DNA of 64,000 nt, taken from contig NZ_KZ084330.1 of assembly GCF_002093975.1 (NCBI RefSeq), positions 200,456-264,455 on the forward strand. Reading direction: 5' to 3'. Made by a program: the position numbers and the translations under genes. The notes below the pieces were generated by a model. That model ran no database searches. It worked only from the letters and a program-made list of their open reading frames with translations, and had not been told where the DNA came from. This DNA is from Thermoactinospora rubra (GTDB taxonomy: Bacteria; Actinomycetota; Actinomycetes; Streptosporangiales; Streptosporangiaceae). Each line of letters begins with the position of its first letter. Within the stretch, counting starts at the first letter, position 1. Positions 33,709 to 43,529 of this stretch are shown in pieces.

Positions 33709-34317
33709 ATGCTGCTGCGACTGAGGATCTCACTGCCCGACCGGCCGGGCGGTCTGGGCCACGTTGCCAGGGCGCTGGGCGTGCTCGGCGCCGACATCCT
33801 GCAGGTGACCGTGCTGGAACGCGAGGCCGGACGCGCGGTCGACGACTTCGTGGTCAGCTGGCCCGGCCAGACCACCCCCGAGGCGGTGCTGCAGCGGCTG
33901 TCGGCGGTGCAGGGCGCGCGCGTCGAGGCGGTGTGGCCGACCCGGCGGGTGCCCGGCAGCGCGCAGGACTACGAGCTGCTGCTGCAGGTCACCTCCGACC
34001 CGGCGCGCGGCCTGGCCACGCTCGTGGACGCCCTTCCCGTGCTGTGCGGGGCCGAGTGGGCCGCCGCCCTGACCCCGGCGGAGGTACGGCACCGCAGCGT
34101 GAGCGCGCCCGAGGAGATCAAGATACCCGGCCCCTGGCCGGTGCGTCCCCAGGCCACCGTCGAGGGGGACACGCGCCTGATGCTGATCCCGGAGGGGGAG
34201 ACGACCGTGGTCGTGGGCCGCACGCAGGGCCCGCCGTACCACCGGGTGGAGCTGGAGCGGGCCGCCTCCCTGGTCGCCGTGGTCACCAAGCTGGCCGCCG
34301 GGCGGGCAGGCGGGTGA
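33709..34317 (+). CDS. ACT-domain protein of unknown role
   Basis: This 202-residue cytoplasmic protein begins with an ACT domain (about residues 1-75: RLRISLPDRPGGLGHVARALGVLGADILQVTVLE). ACT domains bind amino acids or other small ligands. A second part (about 85-200) has some ACT-like or beta-rich character and the segment VVGRTQGPPYHRVELERAASL. No catalytic domain was recognised, so it may be a stand-alone regulatory protein. AGAGGAA lies 8 bases before the ATG at 33709. It is monocistronic and convergent with the sugar ATPase gene. Confidence 0.82.
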   Translation: MLLRLRISLPDRPGGLGHVARALGVLGADILQVTVLEREAGRAVDDFVVSWPGQTTPEAVLQRLSAVQGARVEAVWPTRRVPGSAQDYELLLQVTSDPARGLATLVDALPVLCGAEWAAALTPAEVRHRSVSAPEEIKIPGPWPVRPQATVEGDTRLMLIPEGETTVVVGRTQGPPYHRVELERAASLVAVVTKLAAGRAGG

Positions 34318-34378
34318 GCCCGCCGCGCGCCGGGCCCGGACGGGACCCGGCGGCGGCTCTCACGTGCACGGGCTCACC
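34313..34378. terminator. Long imperfect stem-loop between convergent genes
   Basis: GGTGAGCCCG (34314-34323) and CGGGCTCACC (34369-34378) are perfectly inverted and enclose a second GC-rich inverted repeat. The structure sits at the convergent ends of the ACT and ATPase genes. Confidence 0.5.
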
Positions 34379-35657
34379 TGCGGGGCGGGTCGATGCGGGC
34401 GCCGTCCGGCGTGAACAGCATCACGCGGGTCAGGTCCACCGCCACCTTGGCCGGGTCGCCCACCCGCCACACCGGCCGGGAGCCGAGCCGGACGATGAGG
34501 TCGGAGCGGCGGTGGATGCCGCCGGCGACGCCGCCGGCGCCCACGCGCTCCTGGGGCGGCAGCTCCTCCTCCTGGGCGAACAGCCGCCGGACCATCCCGC
34601 GCAGCCCGGCGCGGTCGCGCTTGTGCCCGTTGGCCGTGACGCGCTGGTCGGGCGGCTCGGGGACGGGCGCGGCCGGGATCCCGCACTCCACGTAGGCCAT
34701 CCACTCGTGGCCGTGGTACTCCAGCGCCCGCACCCGGCCGAAGATGGACGGCCCCTCGTAGGACTCCGGCACCGGCGCCAGCCCGTCGGGACGCATCCCG
34801 ACGAGGATCTGGTGGCCGACGTGCTGGGAGGTGGCGTAGGCCCGCGGATCGCTCCAAGGCAGGATCAGGTGGTGCGGGCCGAAGTCCAGCAGCACGTAGG
34901 CGTTCTGCGGCGTGTGGACGCCCGCCGCCATCAGGTTGAGCTGCTGGGAGTTGAGGAACGCCGCGGTGAAGGCGGTGGCTGGATCGTTGTAGATCTGCGC
35001 CGGGGTCCCGACGTCCTGCAGCACGCCCCGGTTGAGGATGGCGATGCGGTCGGCCAGCGTGAGCGCCTCGACCTGGTCGTGGGTGACGTAGATGGTCGTC
35101 ACGCCGAGCGACCTGACCAGCGAGGAGATCTCCATCCGCAGCTCGGTGCGCATGCCCGCGTCCAGGTTGGACAGCGGCTCGTCCATGAGGAAGATCTTGG
35201 GCTGGCGGACGATGGCCCGCCCCATCGCCACCCGCTGGCGCTGGCCGCCCGACAGCGTGTGCGGGCGGCGCTCCAGGGTCTCCTCGATGTGCAGGGCCTT
35301 GGACAGGTGCTCCACCCGCTCCCGCACGGCCCCCGGGTCCTCCTTGGCGATCTCCAGGGGGAAGGCCATGTTGCCGCGCACGGTCCTGTGGGGGTAGAGG
35401 GCGCCGTTCTGGAACACCATCGCGACGTCACGCTCGCGCGGGGTCAGCTGGTTGGCCAGCTTGCCGTCCAGCCACAGGTCCCCGCCGGTGATCTCCTCCA
35501 GGCCGGCGATCATGCGCAGGAGCGTGGACTTGCCGCAGCCCGACGGGCCGAGCAGGACGAGGAACTCCCCGTTCTCGGCCTTGAGACTCACGCGGTCGAC
35601 GGCCAGATGGCCGCCCGGGTACACCTTGGTCACCTTGTCGAGAACGACCGAGCTCAT
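34374..35657 (-). CDS. msmK: Multi-sugar ABC transporter ATP-binding protein (MsmK/UgpC/MalK type)
   Basis: This 427-residue ATPase powers carbohydrate ABC importers that lack their own ATPase gene, such as the MalEFG and CebEF-type systems here. It shows Walker A GPSGCGKST, signature LSGGQRQR, Walker B IFLMDEP and the VTHDQVEALTLADR switch, followed by the MalK-type regulatory OB-fold domain. Compared with a typical MsmK of about 370-380 residues, it is longer because of a charged insertion at roughly residues 331-381 (rich in Pro, Glu and Arg). It is transcribed toward the ACT gene. A 12-bp inverted repeat containing CTTGCGCC lies just upstream of the ATG. Confidence 0.93.
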   Translation of the reverse strand: MSSVVLDKVTKVYPGGHLAVDRVSLKAENGEFLVLLGPSGCGKSTLLRMIAGLEEITGGDLWLDGKLANQLTPRERDVAMVFQNGALYPHRTVRGNMAFPLEIAKEDPGAVRERVEHLSKALHIEETLERRPHTLSGGQRQRVAMGRAIVRQPKIFLMDEPLSNLDAGMRTELRMEISSLVRSLGVTTIYVTHDQVEALTLADRIAILNRGVLQDVGTPAQIYNDPATAFTAAFLNSQQLNLMAAGVHTPQNAYVLLDFGPHHLILPWSDPRAYATSQHVGHQILVGMRPDGLAPVPESYEGPSIFGRVRALEYHGHEWMAYVECGIPAAPVPEPPDQRVTANGHKRDRAGLRGMVRRLFAQEEELPPQERVGAGGVAGGIHRRSDLIVRLGSRPVWRVGDPAKVAVDLTRVMLFTPDGARIDPPRR

Positions 35658-35665
35658 AGGTCAAC

Positions 35666-35719
35666 ACACCTTGCGCCAGTGATTGATGAGGTAGTACATC
35701 GCGGCCCGGCGCAAGGTGT
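35666..35719. promoter_or_regulatory. 12-bp perfect inverted repeat upstream of the sugar ATPase
   Basis: ACACCTTGCGCC (35666-35677) and GGCGCAAGGTGT (35708-35719) are separated by 30 bp. Each arm contains a CTTGC/GCAAG element. It could be two operators for the LacI-family regulator or a 5'-UTR stem-loop. Confidence 0.65.
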
Positions 35720-35775
35720 CCAGAGTTAACAAGAAAAATCATGATACTTACAACCTTCTGTGGTATTTCGGTCAT

Positions 35776-35787
35776 GCAAGGTCTTGC
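35776..35787. promoter_or_regulatory. MalR-type palindrome upstream of second alpha-glucosidase
   Basis: GCAAGGTCTTGC is a GCAAG/CTTGC inverted pair, followed by further CTTGC and TTGCC elements over the next 25 bp. It lies 55 bp before the alpha-glucosidase ATG. Confidence 0.6.
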
Positions 35788-35841
35788 GTAAACTTGCGGC
35801 AACCATTTGCCAACGAGTGATCGACCTCCGCGGGGGACTTC

Positions 35842-37332
35842 ATGACCGACTGGTGGCGTGACGCCGTGATCTACCAGGTCTACGTGCGCAGCTTCGCCGA
35901 CGGCAACGGCGACGGCGTGGGCGACCTGATCGGCGCCAGGCAGCGCCTGCCGTACCTGAAGGACCTGGGCGTGGACGCGATCTGGCTGACGCCCTTCTAC
36001 CCCTCTCCCATGGCCGATTTCGGCTACGACGTGGCCGACTACCGGGACGTGGACCCGCTGTTCGGCGCGCTGGGCGACGCCAAGGCGCTCATCAAGGACG
36101 CGCACGGGCTGGGGCTGCGGGTGATCGTCGACATCGTGCCCAACCACACCTCCTCGGCGCACCCGTGGTTCCGGGAGGCGCTGCGCGGGATCGGCCGGGA
36201 CCGCTACATCTTCCGCGACTCCCGGGCGGGCGGGCCGCCCAACGACTGGGAGTCCATCTTCGGCGGGCCCGCGTGGACCCAGGTCGAGGACGGGCAGTGG
36301 TACCTGCACCTGTTCGACCCGGCCCAGCCCGATCTCAACTGGGAGCACCCGGAGGTCAACGCCGAGTTCGACTCGATCCTGCGCTTCTGGCTGGACCTGG
36401 GCGTGGACGGCTTCCGCGTCGACGTGGCCCACGGCATGGTCAAGCCCCGAGACCTGCCCGACATCGGTCACCCCGGCCAGGTGCGGCTCATCGGCTGCGA
36501 GCCCGTGCCGTACTTCGACAACGACGGCGTGCACGACATCCACCGCCGCTGGCGCAAGATCCTCGACTCCTACCCCGGCGAGCGGATCGGCGTCGCCGAG
36601 GCGTGGGCGCCCACGCCCGAGCGGCTGGCCGCCTACGTCCGGCCCGACGAGCTGCACCAGGCCTTCAACTTCCACTTCCTGTTCACCCCGTGGCAGGCGC
36701 CCGCGCTGCGCCGGGTGATCGACGAGTCGCTGGCCACCGCCGGGTCCGTGGGCGCGCCCACCACCTGGGTGCTGTCCAACCACGACGTCAAGCGGCACGT
36801 CACCCGCTACGGCTCCCTCGCCCGCGCCCGCGCCGCCACCCTGCTCATGCTCGCCCTGCCCGGCTCGGCCTACCTCTACCAGGGCGAGGAGCTCGGCCTC
36901 CCCGAGGTGCTCGACCTGCCGGAGGAGGTCTGCCAGGACCCGCAGCGGCTGCGCGCCCCCGACAGCGGGCGCGACGGCTGCCGGGTGCCGATCCCGTGGA
37001 CCCGCTCGCTGGGCTGGCACCGGCCGTGGCTGCCGATCCCGCCCTCCTGGGGCGAGCTCAGCGTGGAGGCGCAGCACGGCGTGCCCGGCTCGACGCTGGA
37101 GCTGTACCGGGCGGCGCTGCGGCTCCGCCGTACCTTCCAAAGGGCCGGATACGAGACGTTGACCTGGCACGACTCGCCCGAGGGCACGCTGCTGTTCTCC
37201 CGCGGCGACCTGGTGTGCGCGGTCAACCTCACCGGCTCCACGGCGGGCCTGGTGACCGGCGAGGTGCTGCTGACGAGCGACACTCCGGAAGCCCTCGATT
37301 CCACCACGTGGTGGCGGGGCAGGGTTGCGTAA
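35842..37332 (+). CDS. GH13 alpha-glucosidase, paralogue of the 25043-26596 gene
   Basis: This 496-residue cytoplasmic alpha-glucosidase has nucleophile D194 (FRVDVAHG), acid/base E253 (VAEAW) and D315 (SNHDVKRH), with DIVPNHT ahead. Protein and DNA are very close to the first alpha-glucosidase, with several long identical nucleotide runs. The C-terminal domain is shorter and more diverged. The ATG at 35842 opens with WWRDAVIYQVY. It is followed at once by the LacI-type repressor and a PfkB kinase, so it is probably part of that unit. Having two enzymes may widen the chain-length range or allow separate control. Confidence 0.93.
   Translation: MTDWWRDAVIYQVYVRSFADGNGDGVGDLIGARQRLPYLKDLGVDAIWLTPFYPSPMADFGYDVADYRDVDPLFGALGDAKALIKDAHGLGLRVIVDIVPNHTSSAHPWFREALRGIGRDRYIFRDSRAGGPPNDWESIFGGPAWTQVEDGQWYLHLFDPAQPDLNWEHPEVNAEFDSILRFWLDLGVDGFRVDVAHGMVKPRDLPDIGHPGQVRLIGCEPVPYFDNDGVHDIHRRWRKILDSYPGERIGVAEAWAPTPERLAAYVRPDELHQAFNFHFLFTPWQAPALRRVIDESLATAGSVGAPTTWVLSNHDVKRHVTRYGSLARARAATLLMLALPGSAYLYQGEELGLPEVLDLPEEVCQDPQRLRAPDSGRDGCRVPIPWTRSLGWHRPWLPIPPSWGELSVEAQHGVPGSTLELYRAALRLRRTFQRAGYETLTWHDSPEGTLLFSRGDLVCAVNLTGSTAGLVTGEVLLTSDTPEALDSTTWWRGRVA
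36751..36899. repeat. 149-nt block identical to 25521-25669 (copy 2)
   Basis: This is the plus-strand partner of the identical block in the first alpha-glucosidase. The surrounding sequence shows synonymous and amino-acid differences, which makes recent gene conversion a likely cause. Confidence 0.93.
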
Positions 37333-37342
37333 AGTGTCCATC

Positions 37343-38368
37343 ATGAACGGTCCAGCCAGACTCGCCGACATCGCGGCCCAGGCGGGGGTGAGCGAGGCGA
37401 CGGTGAGCCGCGTGCTGAACGGCAAGCCCGGCGTGTCCTCGGCCACCAGGCAGGCCGTGATGACGGCCCTGGACCTGATGGGCTACGAGCGGCCGCCGCG
37501 GCTGCGCCAGCGCAGCAACGGCCTCATCGGCCTGGTCACCCCCGAGCTCGACAACCCGATCTTCCCCGCCTTCGCGCAGGCCGTGGAGCGGGCCCTCACC
37601 CAGCACGGCTACACCCCGGTGCTGTGCACCCAGCTGCCCGGCGGCGCGCCGGAGGACGAGTTCACCGAGCTGCTGGTCGACCGCGGCGTCAGCGGCATCG
37701 TCTTCGTCTCCGGCCTGCACGCCGACACCACCGCCCGGATGGACCGCTACACGCGCCTCATCGACCGCGGGCTGCCGATCGTGCTGGTCGACGGCTACAA
37801 CGAGGCCATCGACGCGCCCTTCATCTCGCCCGACGACCGCCTGGCCTCGCGGCTGGCCGTGCAGCACCTGGTGGACCTCGGCCACGAGCGCATCGGCCTG
37901 GCGCTCGGGCCGCGCCGCTTCGTGCCGGTCATCCGCAAGATCGAGGGGTACAAGCAGGCCATGGCCCAGCTGCTGGGCGCCACCGACGTCGACGACCTCA
38001 TCGCCCACTCGCTGTTCTCGGTCGAGGGCGGCCAGGCCGCCGCCGCCCAGCTGCTGTCGCGCGGCTGCACGGGCATCGTGTGCGCGAGCGACCTCATGGC
38101 GCTGGGCGCCATCCGCGCATGCCGCCAGCGCGGGCTGTCGGTGCCGGGGGAGGTGTCGGTCGTGGGCTTCGACGACTCGCCGCTGATCGCCTTCACCGAC
38201 CCGCCGCTGACCACGGTGCGCAAGCCGATCGGCGCGATGGCCTCGGCCGCCGTGCAGACGCTGCTGGAGGAGGTCAACGGGGCGCCCGCCCGGCACATCG
38301 AGCTCATCTTCCAGCCCGAGCTGGTCGTGCGCGGCTCCACCGGCTCCGGGCCGCTGGTGAACCGCTGA
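37343..38368 (+). CDS. malR: LacI-family repressor, MalR-like
   Basis: This 341-residue regulator has the LacI helix-turn-helix and hinge (RLADIAAQAGVSEATVSRVLN) and a periplasmic-binding-protein-like ligand domain. Segments such as FVSGLHADTTARM, IGLALGPRRFVPV and SVVGFDDSPLIAFTDPPLTTV match my recollection of streptomycete MalR, the maltose-responsive repressor of malEFG. Start choice is uncertain: TTG 37325, GTG 37334 or ATG 37343, with no clear ribosome site for any. It sits directly after the alpha-glucosidase, and its likely operators are the CTTGC elements noted at 26.6-26.8, 35.7 and 35.8 kb. Confidence 0.9.
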   Translation: MNGPARLADIAAQAGVSEATVSRVLNGKPGVSSATRQAVMTALDLMGYERPPRLRQRSNGLIGLVTPELDNPIFPAFAQAVERALTQHGYTPVLCTQLPGGAPEDEFTELLVDRGVSGIVFVSGLHADTTARMDRYTRLIDRGLPIVLVDGYNEAIDAPFISPDDRLASRLAVQHLVDLGHERIGLALGPRRFVPVIRKIEGYKQAMAQLLGATDVDDLIAHSLFSVEGGQAAAAQLLSRGCTGIVCASDLMALGAIRACRQRGLSVPGEVSVVGFDDSPLIAFTDPPLTTVRKPIGAMASAAVQTLLEEVNGAPARHIELIFQPELVVRGSTGSGPLVNR

Positions 38369-39234
38369 TGCGCGACGTCCTCGTCATCGGCGGCGCCGGC
38401 GTCGACACCACGGTCTACGTGCCGCGGCTGCCGTTGCCGTACGCCGACACCTACGGCGTGCCGCCCGTGGTCGACCGCATCGGCAACACCGGCGCGGGCG
38501 TCGCGCTCGGCTGCGCGGCCCTCGGGCTGTCGGTCCGCTTCGTCGACCTCATCGGCGACGACCCGCAGGGCGCGCTCATCCGGCGGGCCATGAGCGGCGT
38601 CGACTTCGCCTGGGCCCCCGCGGCGGCCGGCACGCGCAGGAGCGTCCTGCTCGTGGGCCCCGACGGGCGGCGCACGTCGCTGTACGACGCGCGCGCCACG
38701 CCCGGCGAGCGGCTGCCGCGCTCGCTGTACGCGACCCCGGCCCGGCACGTGCACGTCTCGATCATGGACTTTGCGCGGCACGTCTACGACGACCTCGACG
38801 GCGTGCCGATCTCCACCGACCTGCACGACTGGGACGGGCGCAACGACTACCACAAGGACTTCGCCTACCGCTCGGACCTGGTGTTCCTGTCCGCGGCGGC
38901 GCTGACCGACCCCGAGGCCGCGATGCGGTCGATCATCGCCCACGGCCGCGCCTCGACCGTCGTGTGCACGCGCGGCGCCGACGGCTGCCTGGTGCTGGAG
39001 CGCGGCGGCCGGGTGACCGCCTTCCCGGCCGCGCCGCTCCCCGGCCCGGTCGCCGACACCAACGGCGCGGGCGACGCGTTCGTCTCCGGCTTCCTGTACG
39101 GCAGGCTGCGCGGCGCGGCGGTGGCGGAGTGCGTGCGCTACGGCGCGATAGCGGGCGCCCACGCCTGCGTCACGCCGGGCACCCACGAGAACCCCATCGA
39201 CCTGGCCACGCTCACGGCGCGGCTGCCCGGGTGA
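38368..39234 (+). CDS. PfkB-family carbohydrate kinase
   Basis: This 288-residue ribokinase-like sugar or nucleoside kinase has the N-terminal GGAGVDTTVYV substrate region, a GNTGAGVALG motif and the PfkB C-terminal signature DTNGAGDAFVSGF with the catalytic Asp. The ATG at 38368 overlaps the repressor stop by one base, so it is co-transcribed with malR and the alpha-glucosidase. Context suggests phosphorylation of a sugar freed during maltodextrin use, but glucose has its own kinase at 43526, so the substrate is uncertain. Its 3' end overlaps an opposite-strand hydrolase remnant. Confidence 0.9.
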   Translation: MRDVLVIGGAGVDTTVYVPRLPLPYADTYGVPPVVDRIGNTGAGVALGCAALGLSVRFVDLIGDDPQGALIRRAMSGVDFAWAPAAAGTRRSVLLVGPDGRRTSLYDARATPGERLPRSLYATPARHVHVSIMDFARHVYDDLDGVPISTDLHDWDGRNDYHKDFAYRSDLVFLSAAALTDPEAAMRSIIAHGRASTVVCTRGADGCLVLERGGRVTAFPAAPLPGPVADTNGAGDAFVSGFLYGRLRGAAVAECVRYGAIAGAHACVTPGTHENPIDLATLTARLPG

Positions 39235-39328
39235 GGATCTCCACCGGCACGTCGCGCAGGCGGCGGGTGACCTCCTCGAAGCGCCGGCCGCCGTGGCACA
39301 TGCCGGGGATGAGGACGAAGGTCGCCAT
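39212..39328 (-). pseudogene. Truncated alpha/beta-hydrolase, N-terminal fragment
   Basis: A 38-codon frame starts with a good AAGGAGC ribosome site and ATG at 39328 and reads TFVLIPGMCHGGRRFEEVTRRL. This is the typical beginning of an alpha/beta-fold hydrolase including the oxyanion-loop HGG motif. It then stops after ILTRAAAP; the nucleophile elbow, acid and His are missing. The end overlaps the kinase gene by 23 bp, so the rest of the gene appears deleted. It could still be translated as a short peptide. Confidence 0.7.
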
Positions 39329-39356
39329 CGTCGTGCTCCTTGTCGGGTCGGGCGGA

Positions 39357-40505
39357 TCAGGGGATGCGGGAGCGGCCCGCGGCCGCGGCCACGACGGCGG
39401 CCAGGGCGCACAGGGCCGCCGTCCACGCCAGGGTGGCCTCGGCTGAGGTGCGGTCGGCGACGATGCCCGCGAGCCACGGGCCCGCGGTCTGCCCGGCCGC
39501 GAACAGCGTGGTGAAGGCCGCCAGCGTCGCCGTCCAGCCGGCGGGCGGGGTGTCACGTTTGATGAGCGCGGTGACCGCGGCGGGAACGCCCATGAACGTC
39601 GCGCCGTACACGATCGCCGAGGCCAGGATGACCGGCGGCGCGGGCGCGGCCAGGGCCAGCGCGGCCCCGCCGGCCAGCGCGCCGAGCAGCGTGGCCAGGG
39701 CGCGGGTGCCGGGCCAGGCGGCGGTCGGGCGGCTCCACAGCGCGGGCGCCGCGACCACCGCCAGGCCCAGCGCCGTCCAGGTCAGCACTACCTGCGCGAG
39801 CGGCGCCCGCCGTTCGGCGAGGTAGGCGGACAGGAACGTGATGTAGGCGATGTAACCGGCGGCGAACAGCAGGTACGCCAGGGCGATCCCCCACAGCGGG
39901 CGCAGCCGCGCCCGCCCGGCGGTGGCGGCGGGCGTCTCCTCGCCGGTGCGCGCCGCGGTCCAGCTGCCCGCCGCCGCGAGGGCGGCGGCGACGCCCAGGC
40001 CCGCCCAGGCAAGCCGCCAGTGCCCGCCCAGCAGCGGGACGGCGACGCCGCCGAGCACGATGCCCGCGCCCGTGCCCGCGAAGTAGGCGGTGATCGGCGT
40101 CCCGGAGCCCGCACGGGCGGCCAGGCGGGAGGCGATCACGCCGCCGGTGACGAACACCAGCGCGCCCGCCGCCCCCGCCGCGGCCCGCAGGATCAGGAGC
40201 GCCACGTAGTGGCCGGTGAGCGCGGTGGCGGCCAGCGAGACGGCGGTGAGGGCCATGCCGCAGCGGAAGGCCCGGGCCGGGCCGAGGCGCCGCGCGACCG
40301 TGGCGGCGGCCAGCGCGCCCAGCAGGTAGCCCACGCCGTTGGCCGTGCTCATCGCCCCGGCCTGGGCCAGGGTCCAGCGAAGGTCCTCGCGCATGGCGGG
40401 CACGAGCAGGCCGTAGGCGAAGCGGGCGAGGCCGAGCGCGGAGGCGGTGCCCAGCGCCAGGCGCGCCGCCTGCCGTACCGCCTGCCGCCTGCCGAGATCG
40501 AGCAC
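39357..40505 (-). CDS. MFS transporter, YbfB/YjiJ-like
   Basis: This 382-residue membrane protein has about twelve hydrophobic segments, extremely Ala/Gly/Leu-rich. The opening [19 protein letters not shown] resembles the YbfB/YjiJ family of major facilitator exporters. [18 protein letters not shown] matches the loop 2-3 motif region. The GTG at 40505, with GGGAGGG 7 bases upstream, is preferred to a GTG at 40523 that precedes that site. Two direct copies of an ACCGATCGGT-type operator lie immediately upstream, so a TetR-like repressor probably controls it, but none is adjacent. Substrate unknown. Confidence 0.88.
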   Translation of the reverse strand: MLDLGRRQAVRQAARLALGTASALGLARFAYGLLVPAMREDLRWTLAQAGAMSTANGVGYLLGALAAATVARRLGPARAFRCGMALTAVSLAATALTGHYVALLILRAAAGAAGALVFVTGGVIASRLAARAGSGTPITAYFAGTGAGIVLGGVAVPLLGGHWRLAWAGLGVAAALAAAGSWTAARTGEETPAATAGRARLRPLWGIALAYLLFAAGYIAYITFLSAYLAERRAPLAQVVLTWTALGLAVVAAPALWSRPTAAWPGTRALATLLGALAGGAALALAAPAPPVILASAIVYGATFMGVPAAVTALIKRDTPPAGWTATLAAFTTLFAAGQTAGPWLAGIVADRTSAEATLAWTAALCALAAVVAAAAGRSRIP

Positions 40506-40523
40506 GGTCGGGCCCTCCCACAC

Positions 40524-40540
40524 ATCGAACCGATCAGTAC
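40524..40540. promoter_or_regulatory. Operator-like repeat 1 upstream of MFS gene
   Basis: ATCGAACCGATCAGTAC is the start-proximal copy of a 17-bp element repeated 36 bp away with one mismatch. It contains an ACCGATC-centred near-palindrome like many TetR-family sites. Confidence 0.7.
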
Positions 40541-40559
40541 GATGTTGACGATAGCAGAG

Positions 40560-40576
40560 ATCGAACCGATCGGTAC
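40560..40576. promoter_or_regulatory. Operator-like repeat 2 upstream of MFS gene
   Basis: ATCGAACCGATCGGTAC contains the perfect palindrome ACCGATCGGT. It lies between the MFS promoter region and the stop of the Ser/Thr kinase gene. Confidence 0.7.
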
Positions 40577-40589
40577 TATCAGGGCGGGC

Positions 40590-42434
<1,845 letters not shown>

Positions 42435-42524
42435 TGCCCCAAACTCTAATGGAGGACGGCCGGACTGGCGTGCCGGTCCGGCTCCTCGGTGGCCCGCGGC
42501 AGGCGCGGCGAGAAGCCGCCTCCT

Positions 42525-42884
42525 TCAGGTGACGCGGCGCCGCAGCAGGCAGAACTCGTTACCCTCGGGATCGGCCAGCACGTGCCAGCTGACCTCCGGG
42601 CCCTGGCCGACGTCGACGGGGCGGGCGCCGAGATCGAGCAGGCGCCGCAGCTCGGCCTCCTGGTCCCGGTCGGTCGGGTTGACGTCGAGGTGCAGGCGGT
42701 TCTTGACCACCTTGGGATCGGGGGACCGGACGAGCACGAGGGTGAAGGGGGAGGAGTCCGAGCCCAGCTCCACGACGTCCTCCTCCTGGTCGACCACCCG
42801 GAAGTCCAGCACCCGGCTCCAGAAGGAGGCCAGCGCACGGGGGTCGGCGCAGTCCAGCACGATCTCGGTGACGCGGCAAGCCAT
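42525..42884 (-). CDS. VOC/glyoxalase-like protein
   Basis: This 119-residue protein of the vicinal-oxygen-chelate fold has two beta-alpha-beta-beta-beta modules. The first contains RVTEIVLDCADPRALASFWSRVL and the second HVLADPEGNEFCLLR, the recurrent DPEGNxFC end of glyoxalase-like actinobacterial proteins. Substrate and metal use are unknown. It lies between the kinase and the ED operon on the same strand, with a 30-bp gap from the aldolase stop, but is probably not functionally tied to either. Confidence 0.88.
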   Translation of the reverse strand: MACRVTEIVLDCADPRALASFWSRVLDFRVVDQEEDVVELGSDSSPFTLVLVRSPDPKVVKNRLHLDVNPTDRDQEAELRRLLDLGARPVDVGQGPEVSWHVLADPEGNEFCLLRRRVT

Positions 42885-42914
42885 GATCTCACCATGCCCG
42901 GCCGGGCGCCGGTG

Positions 42915-43529
42915 TCACCCCCGCAGCCGCGCGGCCTCGGCGGCCAGCTTCTCCACCCGCCCCCAGTCGCCCGCCGCCAGCGCGTCGGCCGGGGTCAGCC
43001 AGGTGCCGCCGACGCAGCCGACGTTGTTCAGCGCGAGGTAGGCCGGGGCGGTCTCCGGCCTGACGCCGCCCGTCGGGCAGAACCTCACCTCCGGCAGCGG
43101 CCCGGCCAGCGCCTTGAGGTACGGCACGCCGCCCGCCGCCTCGGCCGGGAAGAACTTCAGCTCCCTGATGCCGCGCTCGGCCAGGGCCATCGCCTCCGAG
43201 GCGGTCGCCGTGCCCGGCAGGAACGGCACGCCGGCGGCCAGCATGGCCTCCACGAGGGCCGGGGTGGTGCCCGGCGAGACCAGGAACCTCGCCCCGGCCT
43301 CGACGGAGGCCGCGACGTCCTGGGCGGTCCGGACCGTGCCCGCGCCCACCACCGCGTCCGGCACCTCGGCCGCGATCCGGCCGATCGCCTCCAGCGCGCC
43401 CGCCGTGCGCAACGTCACCTCGATCACCGGCAGCCCGCCGGCCACCAGGGCGCGCGCCAGCGGCACCGCGTCGTCCACTCTCTCGATCACCACGACGGGG
43501 ATCACGGGCGCCAGGTCCAGCAGGCTCAT
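42915..43529 (-). CDS. eda: 2-dehydro-3-deoxy-phosphogluconate (KDPG) aldolase
   Basis: This 204-residue class I aldolase splits KDPG to pyruvate and glyceraldehyde-3-phosphate, the last step of the Entner-Doudoroff pathway. Active-site elements are VIEVTLRT (Glu), GAGTVR, and LKFFPAEAAGG with the Schiff-base Lys, then CPTGGV for phosphate binding. The start ATG overlaps the glucokinase stop (ATGA), so it is last in the zwf-edd-glk-eda operon. Its length is normal for Eda. Confidence 0.95.
   Translation of the reverse strand: MSLLDLAPVIPVVVIERVDDAVPLARALVAGGLPVIEVTLRTAGALEAIGRIAAEVPDAVVGAGTVRTAQDVAASVEAGARFLVSPGTTPALVEAMLAAGVPFLPGTATASEAMALAERGIRELKFFPAEAAGGVPYLKALAGPLPEVRFCPTGGVRPETAPAYLALNNVGCVGGTWLTPADALAAGDWGRVEKLAAEAARLRG

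Noticed and set aside
36165..37346. A 393-codon plus-strand frame within the second alpha-glucosidase
   Set aside because: It is a frame-shifted shadow rich in Arg/Pro/Gly; the GH13 motifs lie in the other frame.
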